Assembly: GCA_965652145.1 (NCBI GenBank)
Contig: CBFGTV010000002.1
Location: 1 to 64,000, forward strand
From: CBFGTV01 sp965652145
GTDB taxonomy: Bacteria; Bacillota; Clostridia; Peptostreptococcales; Natronincolaceae
DNA: 64,000 nt
Direction: 5' to 3'
Of this stretch, positions 32,968 through 40,720 are shown piece after piece. The position numbers and the translations under genes were made by a program. How positions within the stretch are numbered: the stretch's first letter is position 1; each line of letters starts with the position of its first letter. The notes beneath the pieces are model-generated. The model was not told the DNA's origin and did not search any database. It saw nothing but the letters and a program-made list of their open reading frames with translations.

Positions 32968-33117
32968 GTGCGAGTTAAAATAACATTGGCGTGTACGGAT
33001 TGCAAACAAAGGAATTATAATACTACCAAGAACAAAAAGAATAACCCTGATCGTATAGAAATGAAAAAATATTGCAAGTTTTGCAAGACCCACACAACAC
33101 ACAAAGAAACAAAGTAG
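32968..33117 (+). CDS. rpmG: Ribosomal protein bL33
   Basis: 49 residues starting at GTG 32968, 7 bases after AGGAGGTG: MRVKITLACTDCKQRNYNTT and onward. Four cysteines (C9, C12, C36, C39) make this the zinc-binding (C+) form of the large-subunit protein. It heads rpmG-secE-nusG, the usual order in Firmicutes. Confidence 0.95.
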   Translation: MRVKITLACTDCKQRNYNTTKNKKNNPDRIEMKKYCKFCKTHTTHKETK

Positions 33118-33153
33118 TTAGTATGAAAAATGTACTATAAGGATGTGAATTAA

Positions 33154-33369
33154 ATGAGCACCCAACCCAATACTAACAAGGAAAAATCCAGAAGTGCTGG
33201 AAAGTATTTTAAAGGTGTTAGATCCGAACTTAAAAAAGTGAATTGGCCTAACCGTAAAGAATTAATTAACCATACTAGTGTTGTTGTGGTCACCTGTGCC
33301 ATGATGATTGCTCTTCTATGGGTTTTAGATACTACCTTTGGTTTTGGCTTAAATTTGATACTTAAGTAA
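33154..33369 (+). CDS. secE: Preprotein translocase subunit SecE
   Basis: 71 residues. A basic cytoplasmic N-terminus and amphipathic helix (KYFKGVRSELKKVNWPNRKEL, the conserved VxWP region) precede one transmembrane helix (about 42-65). SecE clamps SecY in the SecYEG channel; secY is also in this window at 59036. It lies between rpmG and nusG. Confidence 0.95.
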   Translation: MSTQPNTNKEKSRSAGKYFKGVRSELKKVNWPNRKELINHTSVVVVTCAMMIALLWVLDTTFGFGLNLILK

Positions 33370-33429
33370 CAAATTATGGTAAAAGGAGGGGAGAGTTATC
33401 TATCAGATTTTGATAGAGGCTCCTTGAAA

Positions 33430-33948
33430 ATGACCCAAGACGCAAAATGGTACGTTGTCCATACCTATTCAGGCCATGAGAAAAAAGTAAAGGTCAACAT
33501 TGAAAAAATGGTTGAAAATAGAGGGATGGAAGACGTAATTTTAGAGGTAAAGGTACCAACAGAAGAAAGAATCGAAATTAAAAATGGCAAGAAAAAAGTC
33601 AAGGAAACTAAGCTTTTCCCTGGCTATGTTATCGTGAAAATGATTATGACCGATGAATCCTGGTATTTAGTTAGAAACACCAGGGGTGTAACCGGTTTTG
33701 TTGGACCCAGCTCTAAGCCGATCCCCTTAACCGATAAGGAAGTAAGGGATATGGGTGTAGAGGAAATCAGACATGAAATTGACCTGAAGCTAGGAGATAC
33801 CGTACGGGTTATCTCTGGTCCCTTTGAAAGCTTTATTGGTTCAATAGAGAACATTAATCTTGAAAAGCAGACCTTTAAGGTGCTTATTTCAATGTTTGGT
33901 AGAGAGACGCCTGTTGAGCTTGAGTTTCATCAGGTTGAAGCATTATAA
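33430..33948 (+). CDS. nusG: Transcription termination/antitermination protein NusG
   Basis: 172 residues from ATG 33430 (KWYVVHTYSGHEKKVK follows). The N-terminal NGN domain binds RNA polymerase, and the C-terminal KOW domain begins near LGDTVRVISGPFESFIGSI. An upstream in-frame ATG at 33376 precedes an AAAGGAGGGG site that has no start codon at proper spacing. GAGG at 33415 serves either ATG 33430 or TTG 33424, so the start is good to within two codons. Confidence 0.93.
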   Translation: MTQDAKWYVVHTYSGHEKKVKVNIEKMVENRGMEDVILEVKVPTEERIEIKNGKKKVKETKLFPGYVIVKMIMTDESWYLVRNTRGVTGFVGPSSKPIPLTDKEVRDMGVEEIRHEIDLKLGDTVRVISGPFESFIGSIENINLEKQTFKVLISMFGRETPVELEFHQVEAL

Positions 33949-33980
33949 TTAAGTTTTGCTTATTTAAGCGAAAATTAATT
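33947..33980 (+). repeat. 15-bp hairpin between nusG and rplK
   Basis: AATTAAGTTTTGCTT (33947-33961) pairs with AAGCGAAAATTAATT (33966-33980) at 14 of 15 positions around an ATTT loop, overlapping the nusG stop codon. There is no T-run. It could attenuate or protect the message at the nusG/rplK border. Confidence 0.6.
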
Positions 33981-34041
33981 CTATAGATAGCTTATTATGG
34001 CAAAAGCATTATGAAGAATTATTAAGGAGGTGTAAAATAAA

Positions 34042-34467
34042 ATGGCAAAAAAAATAGTTGGACAAATCAAACTACAAATTCCTGCAGGTAAGGCTACACC
34101 AGCACCACCAGTTGGACCAGCATTGGGTCAGCATGGTGTTAATATAATGGGCTTCTGTAAAGAGTTCAATGCAAAAACTGCAGATCAAGCTGGACTGATT
34201 ATTCCAGTGGTTATTTCTGTTTACCAGGATCGATCCTTTTCATTTATTACTAAAACACCACCAGCTGCCGTTTTAATTAAGAAGGCAGCCGGCATTGAAA
34301 GTGGATCAGGCGAACCTAATAAGAAAAAGGTTGCTAAAATTTCAAAGGCGAAAGTTAAGGAAATTGCAGAATTAAAAATGCCAGACTTAAATGCTGCTTC
34401 CCTTGAATCTGCCATAAGCATGATTGCGGGAACAGCAAGAAGTATGGGCGTTGTTGTGGAAGAATAA
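34042..34467 (+). CDS. rplK: Ribosomal protein uL11
   Basis: 141 residues, the standard length. The N-terminal GKATPAPPVGPALGQHGVNIM loop contacts the thiostrepton region of 23S rRNA; the C-terminal RNA-binding domain follows. It needs trimethylation by PrmA in many bacteria. The AAGGAGGTG ribosome binding site is 11 bases before the ATG. Paired with rplA 65 bases downstream. Confidence 0.97.
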   Translation: MAKKIVGQIKLQIPAGKATPAPPVGPALGQHGVNIMGFCKEFNAKTADQAGLIIPVVISVYQDRSFSFITKTPPAAVLIKKAAGIESGSGEPNKKKVAKISKAKVKEIAELKMPDLNAASLESAISMIAGTARSMGVVVEE

Positions 34468-34532
34468 TTCAGATACGTGTTATGTGGGAGGTTCTCACAA
34501 AAAACCGTTAATACCACAGGGAGGTTAGTTAT
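34468..34532 (+). other. rplK-rplA spacer with a bulged hairpin
   Basis: TGTGGGAG pairs with CTCACA (about 34480-34497) with one bulged G around a GTT loop. In many bacteria L1 represses its own mRNA at a stalk-like hairpin in this operon; whether this is that site cannot be settled by eye. Confidence 0.4.
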
Positions 34533-35231
34533 ATGCCAAAAAGAGGTAAGAAATATCAAGAGGCCAGTAAGCTTGTTGATAATACAAAATTATATGATGT
34601 AAATGAGGCGGTTGAATTAGTTAAAAAAACTGCCGTTGCTAAATTTGATGAGACCGTTGAGGCTCATATTAAGCTGGGTGTTGATTCAAGACACGCTGAC
34701 CAGCAGGTAAGAGGTGCCATTGTGCTTCCCCATGGAACAGGTAAAACTGCAAGAGTATTGGTATTTGCCAAGGGTGAAAAGGCTACTGAGGCTCAAAATG
34801 CAGGAGCAGACTATGTTGGAGCAGATGAAATGGTGGCCAAAATCCAAGGAGAAAACTGGTTTGACTTTGATGTGGTTGTGGCAACACCAGATATGATGGG
34901 TGTAGTAGGTCGACTAGGTAGAGTGTTAGGACCAAAGGGCTTAATGCCAAACCCTAAATCCGGAACAGTTACCTTCGATGTAGAGAAGGCTGTTAAGGAA
35001 ATTAAAGCTGGTAAGGTAGAATATCGACTAGATAAAACCAACATTATTCACGTACCAGTTGGAAAAGCATCCTTTGATAGCGAAAAGCTGGCTGACAACT
35101 TCAAAACCTTGATGGAAGCCATTGTTAAGGCTAAGCCTTCGGCTGCTAAGGGCCAATACCTGAAAAGTATTACCCTAACCAGCACAATGGGACCCGGTAT
35201 TAAAGTAAATCCAAGCCGGGTAGCTGAATAG
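34533..35231 (+). CDS. rplA: Ribosomal protein uL1
   Basis: 232 residues forming the mobile L1 stalk that helps release E-site tRNA. Conserved segments include KLGVDSRHADQQVRGAIVLPHGTG, LGRVLGPKGLMPNPKSGTV and TLTSTMGPGIKV. GGGAGG precedes the ATG. Followed by the L10 leader with a separate promoter. Confidence 0.97.
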   Translation: MPKRGKKYQEASKLVDNTKLYDVNEAVELVKKTAVAKFDETVEAHIKLGVDSRHADQQVRGAIVLPHGTGKTARVLVFAKGEKATEAQNAGADYVGADEMVAKIQGENWFDFDVVVATPDMMGVVGRLGRVLGPKGLMPNPKSGTVTFDVEKAVKEIKAGKVEYRLDKTNIIHVPVGKASFDSEKLADNFKTLMEAIVKAKPSAAKGQYLKSITLTSTMGPGIKVNPSRVAE

Positions 35232-35266
35232 TTGTCAACTAATTAAATAAATTTTAAAATTTTCCA

Positions 35267-35295
35267 TTGACATAATATATAATAACTGATAAACT
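35267..35295 (+). promoter_or_regulatory. Promoter of rplJ-rplL
   Basis: TTGACA (35267-35272), 17-bp spacer, TAAACT (35290-35295). Confidence 0.75.
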
Positions 35296-35301
35296 GACTA
35301 G

Positions 35302-35425
35302 AGTTAAAAGAGAATATTTTGCCATAGACAGTAGGTGCCCCAGGCTTAAATACCCTACCGAGGCTTCTGATAAATGAAAGTAAAAATCAGCCTCCTTGTG
35401 TCTATTACCAGGAGGCTTTACTTTG
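35302..35425 (+). promoter_or_regulatory. Ribosomal protein L10 leader
   Basis: Contains the conserved words GACAGTAGGTGCC (35327-35339) and TACCCTACCGAGG (35351-35363), which pair as in the Rfam L10 leader. A terminator-like stem follows, AGCCTCCT (35389-35396) with AGGAGGCT (35410-35417), then TTACTTTG. The L10-(L12)4 complex binds this RNA and represses rplJ-rplL. Confidence 0.92.
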
Positions 35426-35470
35426 TTGGCAAAATATACGATAACTAAGTCGAAGGAGGTGGAGGTCCAC

Positions 35471-35971
35471 ATGTCAAAGGCTATTGACATTAAAAAGGAA
35501 GTTGTGGCAGAGATTACCGAAAAGTTCGAAAAATCCACTGCTGCAGTACTTGTTGATTATCGAGGACTAAAGGTTGAAGAAGTAACAGAACTAAGAAAGC
35601 AATTCAGAGAAGCCGGTGTTGAATACAAGGTGTATAAAAATACCTTGATGAGACGAGCTGCTAAAGAGGCGGGCTTCGCAGAATTGGAAGAAAAATTAGT
35701 AGGACCCAATGCAATTGCATTTAGCTATGATGATCCTGTGGCACCAGCAAGAATCATCGATAACTTTATTAAAGATCATAAGAATCTTGAATTAAAGTTT
35801 GGTGTGGTTGAAGGAGCTTTCTATGATGAGGCCCAAATGCAAGCCCTTGCCAAGGTTCCATCGAAAGAAGTGCTTATTGCAAAATTACTTGGCAGCTTAA
35901 AGGCGCCAGTGTCAAACTTCGCTTACTTAATTAAAGCTTTAGCTGAAAAGAAAGAAGCCGAAGGTGCTTAA
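35471..35971 (+). CDS. rplJ: Ribosomal protein uL10
   Basis: 166 residues from ATG 35471, which has AAGGAGGTGGAGG upstream; the longer frame from 35396 lies inside the leader. uL10 anchors the L7/L12 stalk: an rRNA-binding N-terminal domain (AAVLVDYRGLKVEEVTELRK) and a C-terminal helix that carries L12 dimers. Autogenously controlled through the L10 leader. Confidence 0.96.
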   Translation: MSKAIDIKKEVVAEITEKFEKSTAAVLVDYRGLKVEEVTELRKQFREAGVEYKVYKNTLMRRAAKEAGFAELEEKLVGPNAIAFSYDDPVAPARIIDNFIKDHKNLELKFGVVEGAFYDEAQMQALAKVPSKEVLIAKLLGSLKAPVSNFAYLIKALAEKKEAEGA

Positions 35972-36009
35972 AAAAATAATATTAAAGAAAAATATCGGAG
36001 GTGCTGAAC

Positions 36010-36378
36010 ATGACAATTGAGCAAATTTTAGAAGCTATTGAGAATATGAAGGTTTTAGAGTTAAATGAATTAGTAAAGGCAGCAGAAGAGAAGTTTGGTG
36101 TATCTGCAGCTGCTCCAGTGGCAGTAGCCGGAGGTGCAGTAGCTGGCGGTGCAGCAGCTGAAGAACAAACAGAATTTGAAGTAATTCTTGACAATGCTGG
36201 TGCATCAAAAATCAACGTAATTAAAGTTGTAAGAGAAATTACAGGCTTAGGCTTAAAGGAAGCTAAGGAAGTAGTAGACAATGCGCCTAAGACTTTAAAA
36301 GATGGTATTGCTAAGGAAGAAGCCGAAGCAATTAAAGCTAAGTTAGAAGAAGCAGGTGCATCGGTTACAATTAAGTAA
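36010..36378 (+). CDS. rplL: Ribosomal protein bL12 (L7/L12)
   Basis: 122 residues from ATG 36010, with ATCGGAGGTG upstream. N-terminal dimerisation domain, Ala/Gly-rich hinge (AAAPVAVAGGAVAGGAAAEE), and a factor-binding C-terminal domain (EVILDNAGASKINVIKVVRE, LGLKEAKEVVDNAP). It recruits the EF-Tu and EF-G encoded in this window. Confidence 0.97.
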   Translation: MTIEQILEAIENMKVLELNELVKAAEEKFGVSAAAPVAVAGGAVAGGAAAEEQTEFEVILDNAGASKINVIKVVREITGLGLKEAKEVVDNAPKTLKDGIAKEEAEAIKAKLEEAGASVTIK

Positions 36379-36397
36379 TCAAAAAATATATAAATAT

Positions 36398-36433
36398 AAA
36401 AAGGGACTCCAGTAAACTGGAGTACCTTTTTAT
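36398..36433 (+). terminator. Terminator or attenuator after rplL
   Basis: ACTCCAGT (36406-36413) pairs with ACTGGAGT (36416-36423), flanked by AAAAGGG and CCTTTTT, which extend the stem. A U-tract follows. In many bacteria partial read-through here feeds rpoBC. Confidence 0.8.
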
Positions 36434-36922
36434 GTATTTTTGACTATAGAAAAAAATGTCCCCCTAGTTTTCTCAAGGGATCAAAAATCAAACCTATCTA
36501 CAGATTTATTATACTACAAATTCATATCAATTTCCAGCGTTAACTTTAGCGAGATTAATATTTTAGTAAAGCCTAGCAGGGATACAAATTATTGACAAGC
36601 AAAAAACTGCTATGATATAATTATATATTGCATCAAACTATTTAATAACCCCTATCAAAAAATCATGTATAATTCTAAAAAATGGTGTCAATAGTATAAA
36701 ATACGGCACTATGTAAAATATGTAAAAAAACCAAAAGTAATATTTTGCTTTTGGATATTTTCATTAAATGCAAAGTCTCCTTGAATCAGTCAAGGAAGTC
36801 AGGCTTTGTTTAATACATAAGGGAAGTGATAGTCATAAGCTAAAGGACTTGAATTTCTGTGTATTATGTATTTATAAAAAGGGTTATTGTCTATTACCTT
36901 TATATCAAGGAGTGAAATTAAA
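36434..36922 (+). promoter_or_regulatory. Long rplL-rpoB intergenic region with the rpoB promoter
   Basis: About 490 bases without a gene. TTGACA (36592-36597), 18-bp spacer and TATAAT (36616-36621, preceded by TGA) make a strong promoter, giving a 5' leader of about 295 bases before rpoB. Within the leader are hairpins CCAAAAG/CTTTTGG (36731-36754) and CTCCTTGA/TCAAGGAAG (36777-36797). A frame at 36768-36962 has no ribosome binding site. AAGGAG precedes rpoB. Confidence 0.75.
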
Positions 36923-39900
36923 ATGCCACATCCTGTACAAGTTGGTAAAAAGATTAGAATGAGTTATTCTCAAATTGATGAAGTTCAAGAAATTCCAAAT
37001 TTGATTGAGCTTCAAAAAGAGTCCTATGATTGGTTCCTGGAGGAAGGGTTAAGGGAAGTTTTCAGTGATATTTCACCAATAGAAGACTACACTGGAAACC
37101 TCATCCTGGAATTTGTTGATTATTACTTAGAAAGTAGCCCTAAATATGACGTTGCCGAATCAAAGGAGCGGGATGTCACCTATGCGGCCCCCCTTAAGGC
37201 AAAGGTTCGATTAATTAACAAAGAAACCGGCGAAGTAAAGGAACAGGAAGTCTTCATGGGTGATTTTCCTCTGATGACCGATACAGGAACCTTCATTATT
37301 AATGGAGCGGAACGGGTAATTGTAAGCCAGCTGGTCCGATCTCCCGGTGTTTATTATGGAAAAGAAATTGACAAAACTGGAAAATCGCTGTTTTCTGCAA
37401 CCGTCATTCCTAATCGTGGAGCCTGGCTGGAATATGAAACTGATTCCAATGACATTATTTCTGTTCGTATTGACAGAACCAGAAAGCAACCTGTAACAGT
37501 CTTATTAAGGGCCTTAGGGTATGGCTCCGATCAGCAAATTAAGGATCTTTTAGGTGAAGATGAAAGACTGCTGGCGACCCTGGAAAAGGATAATACCAAA
37601 AGCGTTGAGGAAGGTCTCCTGGAAATTTATAAGAGATTAAGACCCGGTGAGCCTCCTACCGTAGAAAATGCCAGGTCTTTATTAAACACGCTGTTTTTTG
37701 ACCCAAAGCGATATGATTTGGCAAAGGTTGGACGTTATAAATTCAATAAAAAATTATCCTTGGCCAATCGTATTATGGGTAAACGGGCAGCGGAAAATGT
37801 AATTGATAAGGCAACAGGGGAAATTTTGGCCGAAGAGGGACAGAAAGTTGATCGAGAAACCTCTCTTTTGATTCAAAATACAGGAATTAACGAGGTATTG
37901 GTCTATTCTGAAGACAATAAGCCCATCAAAGTAATTGGAAATCATTTCGTTGATATTCATAAGCACATTAGTTTTAATATCGATGACCTGAAAATAAAGG
38001 AAAGGGTCTATTATCCCGTTTTAAAGGAAATTCTTGACTCCTTTGAAAATGAGGCTGAAATTAAAGAAGCGATAAAAGAAAGAATTCGGGAATTAATACC
38101 TAAAAATATTATTATTGCAGATATTATTGCCTCAATTAACTATGTATTTAACTTATCCCATGAAATCGGTAATGTTGACGATATTGACCATTTAGGAAAT
38201 CGAAGACTTCGTTCTGTAGGAGAACTACTGCAAAATCAGTTTAGAATTGGTTTATCCCGTATGGAACGGGTAGTAAAGGAACGGATGACCATTCAGGATG
38301 TTGACCTGGTCACCCCTCAGGCCTTAATTAACATCAGGCCCGTTGCAGCAGCAATAAAGGAATTCTTTGGAAGCTCCCAATTATCTCAATTTATGGATCA
38401 AACTAACCCATTGGCTGAGTTAACCCATAAAAGAAGGCTTTCAGCCCTGGGGCCAGGGGGATTATCCAGGGAGCGGGCCGGATTCGAAGTTCGGGACGTC
38501 CATCAATCCCATTATGGGCGAATGTGTCCCATCGAGACGCCAGAAGGACCCAACATCGGCCTGATTAACTCCTTAAGTACCTTTGCCAGGGTGAATGAAT
38601 ATGGCTTTATTGAATCGCCCTACCGTAAGGTAGACAAAAAACGAATGGTTGTTACCAAAAATATAGAATACCTGACAGCCGATGAAGAGGATTTATTCAT
38701 TGTAGCCCAGGCCAACGAACCTTTAGACGAGGAAGGCCATTTTGTTAACAAACGTGTTACCTCCAGAACCCGCTTTGGTGGAATTGACATAGTTCCTGCC
38801 GAAGAGGTGGATTTCATGGATGTATCTCCTAAGCAGGTGGTTTCAGTGGCTACAGCCATGATTCCCTTCCTTGAAAATGATGACGCCAACCGGGCTCTGA
38901 TGGGATCAAACATGCAGCGTCAGGCTGTTCCCCTGTTAAAAACCGATGCGCCAATTATTGGTACAGGAATGGAATATAAAGCGGCTAAGGATTCAGGGGT
39001 TGTAATCGTAGCTAAAAACAGTGGTATTGTTGAAAAGGCAACGGCCAACCAGATTATTATTAAAAGAGACGACAATGGACAGAAGGATGTCTATAAGCTA
39101 TTGAAATTTAAACGTTCCAACCAGGGAACCTGTATTAATCAACGACCTATTGTTAATAAGGGGGAAGTGGTTAAGGCAGGCGACGTCATTGCCGATGGCC
39201 CCTCAACAGATCAGGGTGAAATTGCTCTAGGCAGAAACTGCCTGATTGGCTTTATGACCTGGGAAGGGTATAACTATGAGGATGCCATTTTAATTAATGA
39301 AAAGCTGGTTAAGGAAGATGCTTTAACATCAATTCATATAGAAGAATATGAGGCCGAAGCAAGGGATACAAAGCTAGGGCCTGAGGAAATCACAAGGGAT
39401 ATTCCCAACGTCGGTGAGGAAGCCTTGAGAGACCTTGATGAAAGAGGAATCATTAGAATTGGAGCAGAGGTACAGTCCGGTGATATTCTAGTGGGTAAGG
39501 TAACCCCTAAGGGAGAAACAGAGCTAACAGCAGAGGAAAGACTTTTAAGGGCAATATTTGGTGAAAAGGCCCGGGAGGTTCGTGATACTTCTCTGAAGGT
39601 ACCCCATGGTGAGTCTGGAATCATTGTAGACATCAAGGTTTTCACCAGAGAAAACGGTGACGAGCTGCCTCCAGGTGTCAATGAAATGGTTCGGGTTTAC
39701 ATTGCCAAAAAGCGAAAAATTAATGTTGGTGATAAAATGGCGGGACGCCATGGAAATAAAGGGGTTATCTCCAGAGTACTTCCAGAAGAGGATATGCCCT
39801 TCCTGGCTGACGGAACCCCCCTTGAGATCGTACTCAATCCCCTGGGGGTACCCTCCCGTATGAATATTGGTCAGGTATTGGAGGTCCACCTGGGGCTTGC

Positions 39901-40666
39901 AGCTAAGGCCATGGGCTGGAAGGTGGCCACACCGGTATTTGATGGAGCTAATGAGTGGGATATTATGGATGCCCTTGAAGAAGCCGGCTATCCAAGGAGC
40001 GGAAAGCTGACATTATATGATGGAAGAACCGGGGTGCCCTTTGATAATTCTGTAACCGTTGGTTACATGTACATGCTGAAGCTACACCATTTGGTAGATG
40101 ATAAAATCCATGCCAGAAGTACAGGCCCCTACTCCCTTGTTACACAGCAGCCTTTGGGTGGTAAAGCCCAATTTGGCGGACAGCGTTTTGGTGAAATGGA
40201 GGTTTGGGCATTGGAAGCCTATGGCGCTGCCCATACCCTGCAGGAGTTGTTAACGGTTAAGTCCGACGATATTGTAGGACGGGTAAAAACCTATGAATGT
40301 ATTGTGAAGGGAGAAAATATTCCTGAACCAGGGGTTCCCGAATCCTTCAAGGTACTCATCAAGGAGCTTCAGTCCCTATGTCTGGATGTCAAGGTGTTAA
40401 CTGAGGAAGATACAGAAATTGAAATCAAGGAATCCATTGATGATGATGCCGGTGATTTGACAATGGAACACAGCGAGCTTGCCCAGGGTGTCGCCATCGA
40501 TAATGAAATTGATGAAGATGAAGACACGGAGCTGGAAGAGGAAGAAGAGGTAGATACAGACATTGAATTTATGACAGAGGATGACTTTGAAGCATCAGAT
40601 TTTCGTGAGGATTTTTTAGCCGACGATGATGATGTAGACAGCTATGACGATGATGACTATAATTAA
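36923..40666 (+). CDS. rpoB: DNA-directed RNA polymerase subunit beta
   Basis: 1247 residues from ATG 36923, which has AAGGAGTG upstream. Contains the rifampicin pocket (SSQLSQFMDQTNPLAELTHK, near 484-503) with the sensitive residues Q, D and H in place, and the catalytic-region signatures DKMAGRHGNKGV and GGQRFGEMEVWALEAYGAA. The last 90 or so residues form a very acidic tail (DEDEDTELEEEEEVDTDIE, then DDDDVDSYDDDDYN) beyond the domain shared with other bacteria. rpoC follows after 54 bases. Confidence 0.98.
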   Translation: MPHPVQVGKKIRMSYSQIDEVQEIPNLIELQKESYDWFLEEGLREVFSDISPIEDYTGNLILEFVDYYLESSPKYDVAESKERDVTYAAPLKAKVRLINKETGEVKEQEVFMGDFPLMTDTGTFIINGAERVIVSQLVRSPGVYYGKEIDKTGKSLFSATVIPNRGAWLEYETDSNDIISVRIDRTRKQPVTVLLRALGYGSDQQIKDLLGEDERLLATLEKDNTKSVEEGLLEIYKRLRPGEPPTVENARSLLNTLFFDPKRYDLAKVGRYKFNKKLSLANRIMGKRAAENVIDKATGEILAEEGQKVDRETSLLIQNTGINEVLVYSEDNKPIKVIGNHFVDIHKHISFNIDDLKIKERVYYPVLKEILDSFENEAEIKEAIKERIRELIPKNIIIADIIASINYVFNLSHEIGNVDDIDHLGNRRLRSVGELLQNQFRIGLSRMERVVKERMTIQDVDLVTPQALINIRPVAAAIKEFFGSSQLSQFMDQTNPLAELTHKRRLSALGPGGLSRERAGFEVRDVHQSHYGRMCPIETPEGPNIGLINSLSTFARVNEYGFIESPYRKVDKKRMVVTKNIEYLTADEEDLFIVAQANEPLDEEGHFVNKRVTSRTRFGGIDIVPAEEVDFMDVSPKQVVSVATAMIPFLENDDANRALMGSNMQRQAVPLLKTDAPIIGTGMEYKAAKDSGVVIVAKNSGIVEKATANQIIIKRDDNGQKDVYKLLKFKRSNQGTCINQRPIVNKGEVVKAGDVIADGPSTDQGEIALGRNCLIGFMTWEGYNYEDAILINEKLVKEDALTSIHIEEYEAEARDTKLGPEEITRDIPNVGEEALRDLDERGIIRIGAEVQSGDILVGKVTPKGETELTAEERLLRAIFGEKAREVRDTSLKVPHGESGIIVDIKVFTRENGDELPPGVNEMVRVYIAKKRKINVGDKMAGRHGNKGVISRVLPEEDMPFLADGTPLEIVLNPLGVPSRMNIGQVLEVHLGLAAKAMGWKVATPVFDGANEWDIMDALEEAGYPRSGKLTLYDGRTGVPFDNSVTVGYMYMLKLHHLVDDKIHARSTGPYSLVTQQPLGGKAQFGGQRFGEMEVWALEAYGAAHTLQELLTVKSDDIVGRVKTYECIVKGENIPEPGVPESFKVLIKELQSLCLDVKVLTEEDTEIEIKESIDDDAGDLTMEHSELAQGVAIDNEIDEDEDTELEEEEEVDTDIEFMTEDDFEASDFREDFLADDDDVDSYDDDDYN

Positions 40667-40720
40667 TAGTTGCTTAAGCTTAAGCAGGCTTATTAGACTA
40701 TAGGAAGGGAGAGAGACTCC

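Noticed and set aside
36768..36962. 64-codon open frame in the rpoB leader
   Set aside because: No ribosome binding site, and it runs into rpoB in another frame.
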